56,664 nucleotides of DNA from an uncultured Solimonas sp. (lineage in GTDB: Bacteria; Pseudomonadota; Gammaproteobacteria; Nevskiales; Nevskiaceae), in NCBI GenBank assembly GCA_946478985.1, contig CAMLDZ010000007.1, forward strand, positions 1 to 56,664, in the 5' to 3' direction. Below the pieces are notes generated by a model. The model made no database searches. It saw only the letters and a program-made list of their open reading frames with translations, and was not told the DNA's origin. Below are positions 27,288-37,189 of the stretch, piece by piece (positions within the stretch are counted from its first letter, which is position 1; each line of letters begins with the position of its first letter). The position numbers and the translations under genes were made by a program.

Positions 27288-27315
27288 AAAAAGGCCGCCG
27301 GAAGGCGGCCTTTTT
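27288..27315. terminator. Bidirectional rho-independent terminator
   Basis: A perfect 12-bp stem AAAAAGGCCGCC/GGCGGCCTTTTT with a GGAA loop, between the convergent DUF3237 gene and the small gene behind the TIR protein. The stem core is the same as in the terminator at 11188-11213. Confidence 0.93.
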
Positions 27316-27331
27316 TGTGCCTGCGCGGCCC

Positions 27332-27676
27332 TCAGTTGGGGCGGCGGATGATCTTCGGATCGATCAGCACGCTGTCGCCCGTCTTCATGTTGCGGATCTT
27401 CAGGTCGACATCGTACGAGCCGGGCAGCAGTGCCGGCAGCACGAGTGCGCTGAGGAAAGGGCCGCCCGGCAGGCCCAGGGTCAGCGGCAGGCTGGCGCCT
27501 TCGCCCTTGGTCTTGAGGAACAGCTCGAACACCCAGCCGCTGATGTCGTCGCCGCTGCCGGCGGGTACCAGCTCATAGACGATCAGGTCCAGCGCCCGGG
27601 CGTCGGAGACGATGGCATCCGGGTCCGGGCAAATGCCCAGGCTATTGATCGGGACGTTGGTTGAGATGATGGCCAT
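27332..27676 (-). CDS. Small protein overlapping the TIR gene, unknown
   Basis: A 114-residue protein with no signal peptide or clear membrane helix. It reads as mostly beta strand, with a hydrophobic centre (FLSALVLPALLPGSYDVDL) and a basic C-terminus. I do not recognise it. It starts inside the 3' end of the TIR gene in another frame (35-base overlap), with AGGAG eight bases before the ATG, so its translation is tied to that gene. The pairing suggests a partner, substrate or immunity-like protein for the TIR protein; that is inference. Confidence 0.75.
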   Translation of the reverse strand: MAIISTNVPINSLGICPDPDAIVSDARALDLIVYELVPAGSGDDISGWVFELFLKTKGEGASLPLTLGLPGGPFLSALVLPALLPGSYDVDLKIRNMKTGDSVLIDPKIIRRPN

Positions 27677-29795
27677 TGGTGCGGCTCCTGGTCGATTCAC
27701 TTGGAAGGGGCTGCGGACAGCCCTCCGTGGCACGGTCCAGACCGTGGCGCTTCAGGAATCGCAGCAGGCGCTGCTGTGGCAATCCGCAGGCATCCAGCCT
27801 AGGGGCCAAGCCGGCCGCCGTCTGTGAGCCAGCCCTCAGTACGTCCCAACGCTGCTGCGCCAGGTCGGCGCTGGCGGGCGCCTGTCGCCGCAGGGCATCC
27901 ATCCACACCGCCCAGTCCGCGTCCGGCTTTTCATCCGCTGCCAGTTCGAGGCGCAGCAACTGGTGGTCGACTCGCACTTCCAGATCGGCGACGGCGGCCG
28001 GCTTGAACGCCCGTGCTGAATCTGCCCGCGCGGCGAGCGTCCGCGCCGCCTGTGCGGGCTCGCCCAGCTGCAGCTGCAGTTCGGCAAGCTGGTTGACTGC
28101 GCGCAACTGCTGCCGCAGCCAGAGGGTCTGGCCGGGATCGGACTGCTGGATGGCGTCCGCCTGCTCCAGCGAGAGCCGCGCTTCCTGCAGGGCTTGCGGC
28201 CATTGCTGTCGCAGCTCGTAGCCGAGCGCGCGCCACTCGTGGGCCTGCTGCAGCGCCGCGCGCCAGTCGAGATTGGCCGGATCGTGGGCCACCAGCGCCG
28301 TGGCCAGCTGTAGCGCCTCGTCGCTGCGCGCCGCGTAGCCCTGCAGATCGCCGCTGCGCGTCTGCAACGACAACAGCAGCAGCAAGGGTTGCAGATACTG
28401 GTAGCGCAGGGTCTGATCTTTCGGCTGCTGCAGCATCAGCGAGCGCAGCACCGCACCCTGTTCGAGCAGCAGCGCCTGCGCCGCGACATGCTGGCCGCGC
28501 TGCTCCTGCACCGCAGCCAGCCAGGACAGCGAGGTCGCGTAGTCGGTCTGGTAGCTGCTGCTGTCGGGGAAGCGCTGCGCCAGCGTCGCGGCGATCGCCT
28601 GCGCCGCCTGGAAGTGTCCGAGCGCCGTGTCCAGCTCGCCACGCGCCTCCGCCAGCGTGCCGAGATTGGACTCGCCGTAGGCCAGCTCCTGCAACCACTG
28701 CGGCCGCTCCGGCTGCAACTCCAGCAGGCGCTGCGCGCTGTCGCGGTAGGCGCGGAACTGCGTCTGCGCGGTGGTGAAATCGTTCTGCAGCCAGGCGGCG
28801 TAGCCGGACCAGTACTCGGCCTGTCCGCGTTCGAACAGGGCCTGCGGGTCCTGCGGTGCGCGCCGCGCCAGATCCTGCGCCAGGCTCAGCGCGGCGGCGA
28901 ACGACGGCGCAGCATCGGCCAGCCGGCCCTGCTGCACGCGGATTTCGCCGATCTGCCGCAGGGCCCTGGCGCGCGCCGCCAGCGTGGCATCGCCCGAGGT
29001 GCCGGCAGACTCGCTGGCGAAGTACTGCATGGCTTTTTCGCCGACGGCGTCGAGCACGTCGAGGCGGCCCACCGGTTCGAGTCGGGCGCGCAGGTCGCCG
29101 AGCATGAAGCCGATCAGATCCTCGGCCTGCTGGCGGCTGTGCTCGGCGGCCGCGCGTGCGAAGTAGGCGGCCACCGCCAGCGATACCGTCACCACCGAGG
29201 TGATCGTGGCGACACCGGCAAGCAGCGCCAGGCGCCGGTTGCGGGCGAGCAGATCGCGGCGGCGCAATTCGTCGTAGCCGACGCCGACCAGGCCGGCGAT
29301 CAGCTTGAGCCGCGCGCGCTCGCGGCCGTCGCCCTGCGCGCGCGCGTCGGCGGCGATCGGTTCGGACGGCGTGCCGTCCAGGCGCTGCAGCAGCGCCGAT
29401 GCGAAGCACTCCCGCGCGTCGCCGCGAAGCGGTTCGCCGTCGACGATGAAGCAGCGCACGCGGTCCTCGCGGCCCAGCGACTTGAAGTAGCGGATCTCCT
29501 CGTTGACCCAGTGCGATCGCGCCGAATGCGGCGAGCAGATCACCACCAGATAGCGCGAAGCCCGCAGTGCGCGTTCGACCTCGACGCCGAGTTCCGAGGA
29601 GCTGGCCAGTTCGTCGCGGTCGCGGAATACCGGAAACAGCCGGCGCGGCAGCGGACCGTCGCGCGTCTGCCGGCCGACCAGGGCCTGCGGCAGGCGATAG
29701 CCTTCGAGACGGCGCAGCAGCCATTCCGCCCAGCGGCGGTCGCGGTGGCTGTAGCTGATGAAGGCCCAGTATTTCAGCGGATCGCTGTCAGACAC
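27642..29795 (-). CDS. TIR-domain / TPR membrane protein
   Basis: A 717-residue protein. Residues 8-125 are a TIR domain: AFISYSHRD, LFPVFRDRDELASSS, then YLVVICSPHSARSHWVNEE. The W-x-x-E motif (Trp96-Glu99) includes the Glu that is catalytic in TIR NADases. A membrane helix spans about 189-211. The following FMLGDLRARLEPVGRLDVLD and TPR-like repeats presumably face the periplasm. The start is GTG at 29795 after GGGGAGG, right at the TIR domain. Such TIR-TM-TPR proteins are known in proteobacteria without a settled role. It overlaps the next small gene. Confidence 0.88.
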   Translation of the reverse strand: MSDSDPLKYWAFISYSHRDRRWAEWLLRRLEGYRLPQALVGRQTRDGPLPRRLFPVFRDRDELASSSELGVEVERALRASRYLVVICSPHSARSHWVNEEIRYFKSLGREDRVRCFIVDGEPLRGDARECFASALLQRLDGTPSEPIAADARAQGDGRERARLKLIAGLVGVGYDELRRRDLLARNRRLALLAGVATITSVVTVSLAVAAYFARAAAEHSRQQAEDLIGFMLGDLRARLEPVGRLDVLDAVGEKAMQYFASESAGTSGDATLAARARALRQIGEIRVQQGRLADAAPSFAAALSLAQDLARRAPQDPQALFERGQAEYWSGYAAWLQNDFTTAQTQFRAYRDSAQRLLELQPERPQWLQELAYGESNLGTLAEARGELDTALGHFQAAQAIAATLAQRFPDSSSYQTDYATSLSWLAAVQEQRGQHVAAQALLLEQGAVLRSLMLQQPKDQTLRYQYLQPLLLLLSLQTRSGDLQGYAARSDEALQLATALVAHDPANLDWRAALQQAHEWRALGYELRQQWPQALQEARLSLEQADAIQQSDPGQTLWLRQQLRAVNQLAELQLQLGEPAQAARTLAARADSARAFKPAAVADLEVRVDHQLLRLELAADEKPDADWAVWMDALRRQAPASADLAQQRWDVLRAGSQTAAGLAPRLDACGLPQQRLLRFLKRHGLDRATEGCPQPLPSESTRSRTNGHHLNQRPDQ

Positions 29796-29889
29796 GACGC
29801 CTCCCCTGGCGTCCTTATCGAGGGCGAGCCCCGATCCGGCGGAACATAGTCGAGCCTCGCGGCCGCGGCAACGCGTGCGGCGCAAAGCA

Positions 29890-29914
29890 AAAGCCCCTCG
29901 CGAGGAGGGGCTTT
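29890..29914 (-). terminator. Terminator after pntB
   Basis: A 10-bp stem AAAGCCCCTC/GAGGGGCTTT with a short loop. In the minus direction it ends in a short T run, 22 bases beyond the pntB stop, so it closes the transhydrogenase operon and separates it from the TIR gene. Confidence 0.85.
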
Positions 29915-29936
29915 GCGCACAGCTCGAAAAACAGCT

Positions 29937-31364
<1,428 letters not shown>

Positions 31365-31373
31365 GGGTGGTCC

Positions 31374-31667
31374 TTAGCCCTTCTTCTTGTCCGAAGGCTT
31401 GAACATTTCCAGCATGCGCTCGGTGACCACGTAGCCGCCGGCGGCGTTGCCGGCGCCGAGCAGCACGCCGAGGAAGCCGATGACCTGCTCGGTGACCGAG
31501 GTGGCGTTGAGCAGCGCGAACAGCGCGCCGACGACGACGATGCCGTGCACGAAGTTGGAGCCCGACATCAGCGGCGTGTGCAGGATCGACGGCACGCGGC
31601 CGATGATCTCGTAGCCGGTGAACGCGGCGAGCATGAAGATGTACAGCGCGACGAATCCAGTGAGCAT
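31374..31667 (-). CDS. pntAB: NAD(P) transhydrogenase subunit alpha, part 2
   Basis: A 97-residue membrane piece with three helices, matching the C-terminal membrane part of E. coli PntA. The split alpha subunit (PntAA plus PntAB) is the usual arrangement in many bacteria and is not a broken gene. The segment GRVPSILHTPLMSGSNFVHG is characteristic. I chose the ATG at 31667; the longer frame to 31733 overlaps pntAA. It sits 16 bases after pntAA and nine before pntB. Confidence 0.94.
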   Translation of the reverse strand: MLTGFVALYIFMLAAFTGYEIIGRVPSILHTPLMSGSNFVHGIVVVGALFALLNATSVTEQVIGFLGVLLGAGNAAGGYVVTERMLEMFKPSDKKKG

Positions 31668-31683
31668 GGCGTGCTTTCCTTTT

Positions 31684-32808
31684 TTAGGCCTCGATGGCCT
31701 TCTTGGCCGCTTCGTTCTTGATCTCGCCGGCATGCGTCAGCGCCGACTTGGCGAGCACTTCATCGTTCCAGTCGATGTTGATCGCGCCGTCCTTCACGAA
31801 CAGCTCGATCAGGTTGTACTGGTTCTTGGCGTACAGCTCCGAGGCGTGCTCGGCGAGCAGCGACGGCACGTTGAGCGGCGCGACGATGCTGACCTGGCCG
31901 ACCTGCACGGTCTGGCCCGGCTGCGTGTACTCGGTGTTGCCGCCGCCTTCGGCCGCCAGATCGATGATCACCGCGCCGTTCTTCATGCCGTCCACCTGCG
32001 CCTTGCTGATCAGCTTCGGCGACGGGCGGCCCGGGATGGCGGCGGTGGTGATGATGATGTCGGCCGCCTGGATGTGCTTGGTGACGACCGCGGCGATCTT
32101 GTCCTTCTCTTCCTGCGTCAGCTCGCGGGCGTAGCCGCCGGTGCCGCGCGCGTCGACGCCGGTGTCGATGAACTTGGCGCCCAGCGACTCGACCTGTTCC
32201 TTCACTTCCGGACGCACGTCGTAGCCCTCGACCTTGGCGCCGATGCGGCGCGCCGTGGCGATCGCCGACAGGCCGGCCACGCCGACGCCCATGACGAGGA
32301 TCGTGCCCGGCTTGATCGAGCCGGTGGCGAAGGTGGTCATCGGCATCATGCGCGAGATGCTGGTGGCGCCCAGCAGCGCGCCGTAATAGCCGGCCAGCGC
32401 CGCCTGCGAGGACAGCGCATCCATCGCCTGCGCGCGCGTGATGCGCGGCACCAGTTCCATCGCCAGCGTGGTGATCTTCTTGTCGCGCAGCGCCTTGACC
32501 AGCTCCGGCTCTTTGTGCGCGTAGACGAACGACAGCAGGATGCTGCCTTCCTTCATTGCATTGATCACCGACAAGTCCGGCGGCTGCACGCAGACGACAA
32601 TGTCGGCGTCCGAGACCAGGCCCTGTGGATTGGCGGCGAAGGTGACGTTCTTGTAGGCAGCGTCCGGAATGCGGCTCGCTACGCCGGCTTCGGTCTGCGA
32701 ATGAATCTCGCAGCCCAGCTTGACCAGTTTGTCGGCGACGACGGGAACGAGCGCGACGCGGCGTTCGTTCGCGCGAGTCTCCTTCAGCACGGCAATTTTG
32801 ACCGGCAT
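31684..32808 (-). CDS. pntAA: NAD(P) transhydrogenase subunit alpha, part 1
   Basis: A 374-residue soluble NAD-binding subunit of the AlaDH/PNT fold. The N-terminus KIAVLKETRANERRVALVP and the dinucleotide motif GVGVAGLSAIATARRIGAKV are seen, and the mobile-loop region TGGYARELT follows. With PntAB and PntB it makes the full enzyme in the cytoplasmic membrane. First gene of the operon; GGAG precedes the ATG. The 252-base gap upstream must hold the promoter, but I see no convincing sigma-70 site there. Confidence 0.95.
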   Translation of the reverse strand: MPVKIAVLKETRANERRVALVPVVADKLVKLGCEIHSQTEAGVASRIPDAAYKNVTFAANPQGLVSDADIVVCVQPPDLSVINAMKEGSILLSFVYAHKEPELVKALRDKKITTLAMELVPRITRAQAMDALSSQAALAGYYGALLGATSISRMMPMTTFATGSIKPGTILVMGVGVAGLSAIATARRIGAKVEGYDVRPEVKEQVESLGAKFIDTGVDARGTGGYARELTQEEKDKIAAVVTKHIQAADIIITTAAIPGRPSPKLISKAQVDGMKNGAVIIDLAAEGGGNTEYTQPGQTVQVGQVSIVAPLNVPSLLAEHASELYAKNQYNLIELFVKDGAINIDWNDEVLAKSALTHAGEIKNEAAKKAIEA

Positions 32809-33060
32809 AGGGCGATGCTCCGAAAGCGAAAAATGAGTGGTGACGATCGCGCCGGTGGCCGTCTAGAACACCGTGACAGCGGGCTTGCCGGGCGCGAAAG
32901 GGCGCCAAGTCTAGCGGAAGGCCCCTGCGAATTACACCGGATGGGGGGGCTTGCGATGGGGGGTTCGTGCGCCGGACTTGTCGATATCGTGCGGTTTTCG
33001 CCCGATCTGCCGCCTTTGCCGCCGCCGCCGCGATTCGAAGGGCGCAAACCCTTGTTTTAT

Positions 33061-33912
33061 CTACTGGCCCTGTCGGGCCAGCGTGTCGAAGTCCTCGGCC
33101 AGCGCCAGCAGGCGCTTGCGCAGGTGCTCGCGCTGCCCGGGCGTCGCGCTGGCGCCGGTCGCCATGAAGAAGTCGATCCAGCGCCGCCGGTTGTCGGCAG
33201 ACCGGGCGCGCTGCTCCGCCGTCTGCAGGGCGCCGCCGTCGACGAGCAGCGCCCGGAGCCGCGGACAGAACGCCTCGTGCCGGCGGTCGGCCAGCGTCTG
33301 CGCCAGTTCGTCGCGCCAGCGCTGGCGAAAGGCCAGCCAGTCCGCTGCCGTCAGCGGCCGTGCGGCGTTCCAGGCGCGCGCCTGGCTGCGCTGCTGCGGC
33401 GTCAGCTCGCCGAGCCAGCGGTGCATGCCCTTGATCAGCTCGCGCTCGGCTTGGGCACGCTGCTCGTCTTCCGGCGGCTCGACTTTCTCCCGCGCGTAGT
33501 CGCGAAGATCCTGGTCGGCGCCTTTGAGAATGCCGGCCACCTGCGCGTCGCTGAGCGTCGGGCCGATCTGGCAGCCGATCGGCAGCAGCCGTTCGAGCAG
33601 CGCCTGCCACTGTTCGCCGTACTGCAAGCCCAGCTGCTCCAGCTCGGCACGGTCCGGCGGCGTGCCCAGCCGCGCGGCGAACTGCCGCAGCGTCGCCGCG
33701 TACTGCGGCAGGGCCTGCCGGCGATGCCACTGCCAGGCCTCGGCGAAGCTGTTGTCGAAGACGCGCTGCTGCTCGCGGTCCAGCTCCACGTAATCGCCGA
33801 GCCGCCAGCGGGCGATGCTGTCGAGCCGGTTGTAGGCCAGCTGCGTGGCGCTGCAGGCGCTCAGCAGCAGCGCCGCAGCACCGCAACAAAGCCATCGCCA
33901 GCCTGCGCGCAT
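33061..33912 (-). CDS. DUF6279-type lipoprotein
   Basis: A 283-residue lipoprotein (lipobox LLSAC, Cys20) with a long helical mature chain. The start of the mature protein, ATQLAYNRLDSIARWRLGDYVELDREQQ, matches a proteobacterial lipoprotein family now called DUF6279; it is cited here in part only. The function is unknown. It is divergent from the nrdJa gene with 32 bases between them and is not obviously tied to its neighbours. Confidence 0.85.
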   Translation of the reverse strand: MRAGWRWLCCGAAALLLSACSATQLAYNRLDSIARWRLGDYVELDREQQRVFDNSFAEAWQWHRRQALPQYAATLRQFAARLGTPPDRAELEQLGLQYGEQWQALLERLLPIGCQIGPTLSDAQVAGILKGADQDLRDYAREKVEPPEDEQRAQAERELIKGMHRWLGELTPQQRSQARAWNAARPLTAADWLAFRQRWRDELAQTLADRRHEAFCPRLRALLVDGGALQTAEQRARSADNRRRWIDFFMATGASATPGQREHLRKRLLALAEDFDTLARQGQ

Positions 33913-33944
33913 CGGATGCCCTGGGACCGAACCGGGAGAGTCGC

Positions 33945-36900
33945 ATGGTAGACGCAGGCAAGGGTGCGGCGCAGGATGAATCCATGAACACGCTCGATGC
34001 CGGCGCGCCGGCGACGGACACGGCGCTGCCCTTGCAGGACGGCGCGGCGGCGATCGCCCGGGCCAAGTACTTTCTGCCGGGGGAGGACCTGGCCGGCATG
34101 CGCCGCCGGCTGGCCCGTGCGCTGGCGGCGCCGGAGGCCGATCCGGGCCGCTGGGAAGCGCGCTTCCTGCGCGTGCTCGATCACGCGTTTCCGGCCGGCC
34201 GCATCATGGCCAACGCCGGCGCCGAGGCGCACAAGCCGCGTGTTTCGACCATCAACTGCACGGTATCGCGGACTCTCGGCGATTCGATGGCCGACATCAT
34301 GCAGGCGGCATCCGAGGCGGCGCTGACGCTGAAGGCCGGCTGCGGCATCGGCTATGACTTCAGCACGCTGCGGCCACGCGGCGCGCCGGTGTCCGGCGCC
34401 GGCGCGACCACGTCCGGCCCGCTGCCGTTCATGGATGTGTTCGACGCGGTTTGCCGCACCGTCTCCAGCGCCGGCGGTCGCCGCGGCGCGCAGATGGGCT
34501 GCATCGAGATCAGCCATCCGGACATCGAGGACTTCATCACCGCCAAGCGCGAGGCCGGGCGCCTGCGCAACTTCAACCTGTCGTGCCTGGTCACGCGCGA
34601 TTTCCTCGAGGCCGTGCGCAGCGATGCGCAATGGCCGCTGGTGTTCCCGGCCTTCCCGCAGGAAATCGCCAGCTTACCGACGCTGTGGCGCCACTGGCCG
34701 GCGGCCGATCCGCTGCACACCGTTGACGAGCACGGCCGGACCTGCTGCCGCATCTACCGCCGCGTCCGCGCGCGTGCGCTGTGGGATCTGGTGATGCGCT
34801 CGACGTACTCGCACTCCGATCCGGGATTCATCCTGATCGACGAATGCAATCGCATGAACCCCCTGTGGTTCGCCGAGGACATCCGTGCGACCAACCCCTG
34901 TGTGACCGGCGATACGCGGCTGGCGACGCAGCACGGCCTGATTCCGATCGCCGAATTGCAGCAACGCGGCCTTGCTATCGACGCAACAGTGGATCGGCGC
35001 GCGCTCGGTGACACCCGCGGAGGCGTGTCGGTGCGGCCGGCCAGACCGGCTTTCATGACGGCAGCACGGGCGCGGGTTTATCGCGTCGTCACCGCCCACG
35101 GATACGAGATCAAGGCGACGGCCTGGCATGACTTCTATACCGAGCGCGGCAAGCTGAAACTGCGGGATCTGTGCATTGGCGATCGCGTGCTCGTGCAGTC
35201 CGGCAAGGGGCAGTTCGGTGTGGAAGGCTCGGAAGATCTCGGTCAGCTGCTGGGCCTGCTGACCGGCGACGGTCATTTCACGAACCGCGGCGACGACAAA
35301 GAAGCGGCCGTCATCAATCTCTGGGGTGAGGAGCGTGCACTGGCGCAACGCACGACTGCCTACGTCAACACCTTGATCGCCGGCGCGGCGCTGCATGGTG
35401 CCCGCGAGTACAGCGTTTCCGCGGTTGCCGTGCCTGACCGCCAGTTGGTGCTGATCCGCTCGATCGTACTGGCGCGGCTGCTCGAGCACTACGGGTTCAA
35501 CCGCGCGACCAAGCTGCGCGTGCCCGAGGTGGTCTGGCGCGGAAGTGAAGTCTGCGTGCGCGCTTACCTTCAGGCGCTGTTCCAGACCGACGGCACCGTC
35601 AACGTCTCGGAGCGCAGCCAGAGCTGTTCGATCCGGCTGGCGTCGAGCAAGCCTGACCTGCTGCAGGAGGTGCAGCGCCTGCTCGCCAACTTCGGCATTT
35701 TCTGCAGCGTTCGCGCCCGTCGCGCGGCTCGGATCAAAGCCATGCCGGATGGCCGGGATGGGCAACGCGACTACGTCTGCCGGGCCGATCACGAGCTGAT
35801 CATCGACGGCGAATCGCGCGAACGTTTCATGTGTGAGATCGGCTTTCTGTTACCGGCCAAGACGCAGCGCTATGAAGCCTGGGTCCGTGACAAGCGCTTG
35901 CTCAAAACCCAGCGCTTCTCGTCGCCGATCGTTCGCATCGAGCCGCTTGGCGAAGAACCGGTTTTCGACACGACGCAGCCCGATCACAACACGGTGATCT
36001 TCAACGGTCTGGTCACCGGGCAATGTGGCGAGCAACCATTGCCGCCGTATGGCGCCTGCCTGCTCGGCTCGATCAATCTCGCCAGCTTCGTGCAGGCGCC
36101 GTTCACCGCCAGGGCGCGCTTCGATTTCGCGGGCTACGAGGCGGTGATCGGCGACTTTGCGCGCATGCTCGACAACGTCTGCGAGCTCAGCGGCCTGCCG
36201 CTGGCCGAGCAGCGTGCCGAGATCCTGCGCAAGCGGCGGCACGGCATGGGCTACTTCGGACTCGGTTCGGCGCTGGTGATGCTGGGCGTGGCTTACGGTT
36301 CGAGCGAGTCGATCGACTTCACTGCCGAGGTCAGCAAGCGACTGGCGCTGGGCAACTGGCGCGCGGCGCTGGCCCTGGCGCGCGAGAAGGGCCCGGCACC
36401 GCTGCTGGCCGAGTCCGTCGAGCTGACGCCGGCACATCTGCTGCGCTGTCCGGATCTGGTCCGCGACGGCTATCAGGCCGGCAACAAGTTGCCGGCGCGG
36501 CTGCTGCATGCGCGCTATTCGACTTACATGCAGCGCATCGCCACGCTGGACGCCTCGCTGGTCGAAGCGCTGGGCGACATCGGCGCGCGCTACACGCACG
36601 CCACCTCGATCGCGCCGACCGGAACGATGGCCGCCTCGGTCGGCAACAACGCCAGCAACGGCATCGAACCCTCGTTCGCGCATCGCTACATCCGCAACAT
36701 GATCGTGCCCGGCGAGAAGGCCAAGCGCGCAGTGGCGATGGAGTCCTACGAGCTGTTGCGCTACCGGCAGGAAGTCGACGCCGCTGCCGACGCCGACGCC
36801 CTGCCGGCCCTCTTCGGCGCCGCCTCGGCGATTGCGCCGCGTGCGCATATCGACGTGCAGGCGGCCGCGCAGTACTGGATCGACGCGTCGATCTCCAAGA

Positions 36901-37187
36901 CCGTCAACGTGCCGACCGACATCGACTTCAGCGAATTCCAGCAGCTCTACCTCTACGCCGCCGAGCGCGGCCTCAAGGGCTGCACGACGTTCCGCTTCAA
37001 TCCTGAGGTCCATCAGGGCGTGCTCGTGCAGCAGGCCGATCTGGCCGGCACGCTGTACCGGTTCACACTTGCCGACGGCAGCACGGTACAGCTGGCCGGC
37101 GATGCCGAGGTCGAGTACGAGGGCGGCCGCTATACCGCCGCCAATCTCTATGACGCCCTCAAGGAAGGCTTTTACGGGAGGCTGTGA
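33945..37187 (+). CDS. nrdJ: B12-dependent ribonucleotide reductase, alpha part, with intein
   Basis: A 1080-residue precursor; the mature enzyme is about 705 residues after loss of a 375-residue intein (319-693). It reduces ribonucleotides using adenosylcobalamin and needs no oxygen. The first redox cysteine is in STINCTVSR. The radical cysteine of NPCGEQPL is the first residue after the intein (694), and the second redox cysteine is in GACLLGSINL. This is the NrdJa half; NrdJb follows. The ATG at 33945 has GGGAGAG before it; ATG 33984 is an alternative with AGGAT. Confidence 0.94.
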   Translation: MVDAGKGAAQDESMNTLDAGAPATDTALPLQDGAAAIARAKYFLPGEDLAGMRRRLARALAAPEADPGRWEARFLRVLDHAFPAGRIMANAGAEAHKPRVSTINCTVSRTLGDSMADIMQAASEAALTLKAGCGIGYDFSTLRPRGAPVSGAGATTSGPLPFMDVFDAVCRTVSSAGGRRGAQMGCIEISHPDIEDFITAKREAGRLRNFNLSCLVTRDFLEAVRSDAQWPLVFPAFPQEIASLPTLWRHWPAADPLHTVDEHGRTCCRIYRRVRARALWDLVMRSTYSHSDPGFILIDECNRMNPLWFAEDIRATNPCVTGDTRLATQHGLIPIAELQQRGLAIDATVDRRALGDTRGGVSVRPARPAFMTAARARVYRVVTAHGYEIKATAWHDFYTERGKLKLRDLCIGDRVLVQSGKGQFGVEGSEDLGQLLGLLTGDGHFTNRGDDKEAAVINLWGEERALAQRTTAYVNTLIAGAALHGAREYSVSAVAVPDRQLVLIRSIVLARLLEHYGFNRATKLRVPEVVWRGSEVCVRAYLQALFQTDGTVNVSERSQSCSIRLASSKPDLLQEVQRLLANFGIFCSVRARRAARIKAMPDGRDGQRDYVCRADHELIIDGESRERFMCEIGFLLPAKTQRYEAWVRDKRLLKTQRFSSPIVRIEPLGEEPVFDTTQPDHNTVIFNGLVTGQCGEQPLPPYGACLLGSINLASFVQAPFTARARFDFAGYEAVIGDFARMLDNVCELSGLPLAEQRAEILRKRRHGMGYFGLGSALVMLGVAYGSSESIDFTAEVSKRLALGNWRAALALAREKGPAPLLAESVELTPAHLLRCPDLVRDGYQAGNKLPARLLHARYSTYMQRIATLDASLVEALGDIGARYTHATSIAPTGTMAASVGNNASNGIEPSFAHRYIRNMIVPGEKAKRAVAMESYELLRYRQEVDAAADADALPALFGAASAIAPRAHIDVQAAAQYWIDASISKTVNVPTDIDFSEFQQLYLYAAERGLKGCTTFRFNPEVHQGVLVQQADLAGTLYRFTLADGSTVQLAGDAEVEYEGGRYTAANLYDALKEGFYGRL
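34899..36023 (+). mobile_element. LAGLIDADG intein within nrdJa
   Basis: In-frame insert of 375 codons between Pro and the catalytic Cys of NPCGEQ. Block A is CVTGDTRLAT, block B has the TxxH motif in ATAWHDFYT. Two LAGLIDADG-like motifs, LLGLLTGDG (residues 435-443) and LQALFQTDG (541-550 region), mark a homing endonuclease with both acidic residues kept. Block F is PVFDTTQPDHNTVIFNG and the end is VTGQ before Cys, so the last intein residue is Gln, not Asn. The inserted gene shows no frameshift. Confidence 0.93.
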
Positions 37188-37189
37188 CG

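Noticed and set aside
31374..32808. pntA as a broken gene
   Set aside because: The two-part alpha subunit is a standard arrangement; each part has its own start, and lengths fit the family.
31618..33951. 777-residue plus-strand frame, and the 779-residue minus frame at 31760-34099
   Set aside because: Both shadow pntAA and the DUF6279 lipoprotein gene; no ribosome site or recognisable domain.
34899..36023. Reading the NrdJ insert as a frameshifted or duplicated gene
   Set aside because: The insert is in frame, has splicing blocks at both ends and two LAGLIDADG motifs, and the flanks join to NPCGEQPL.
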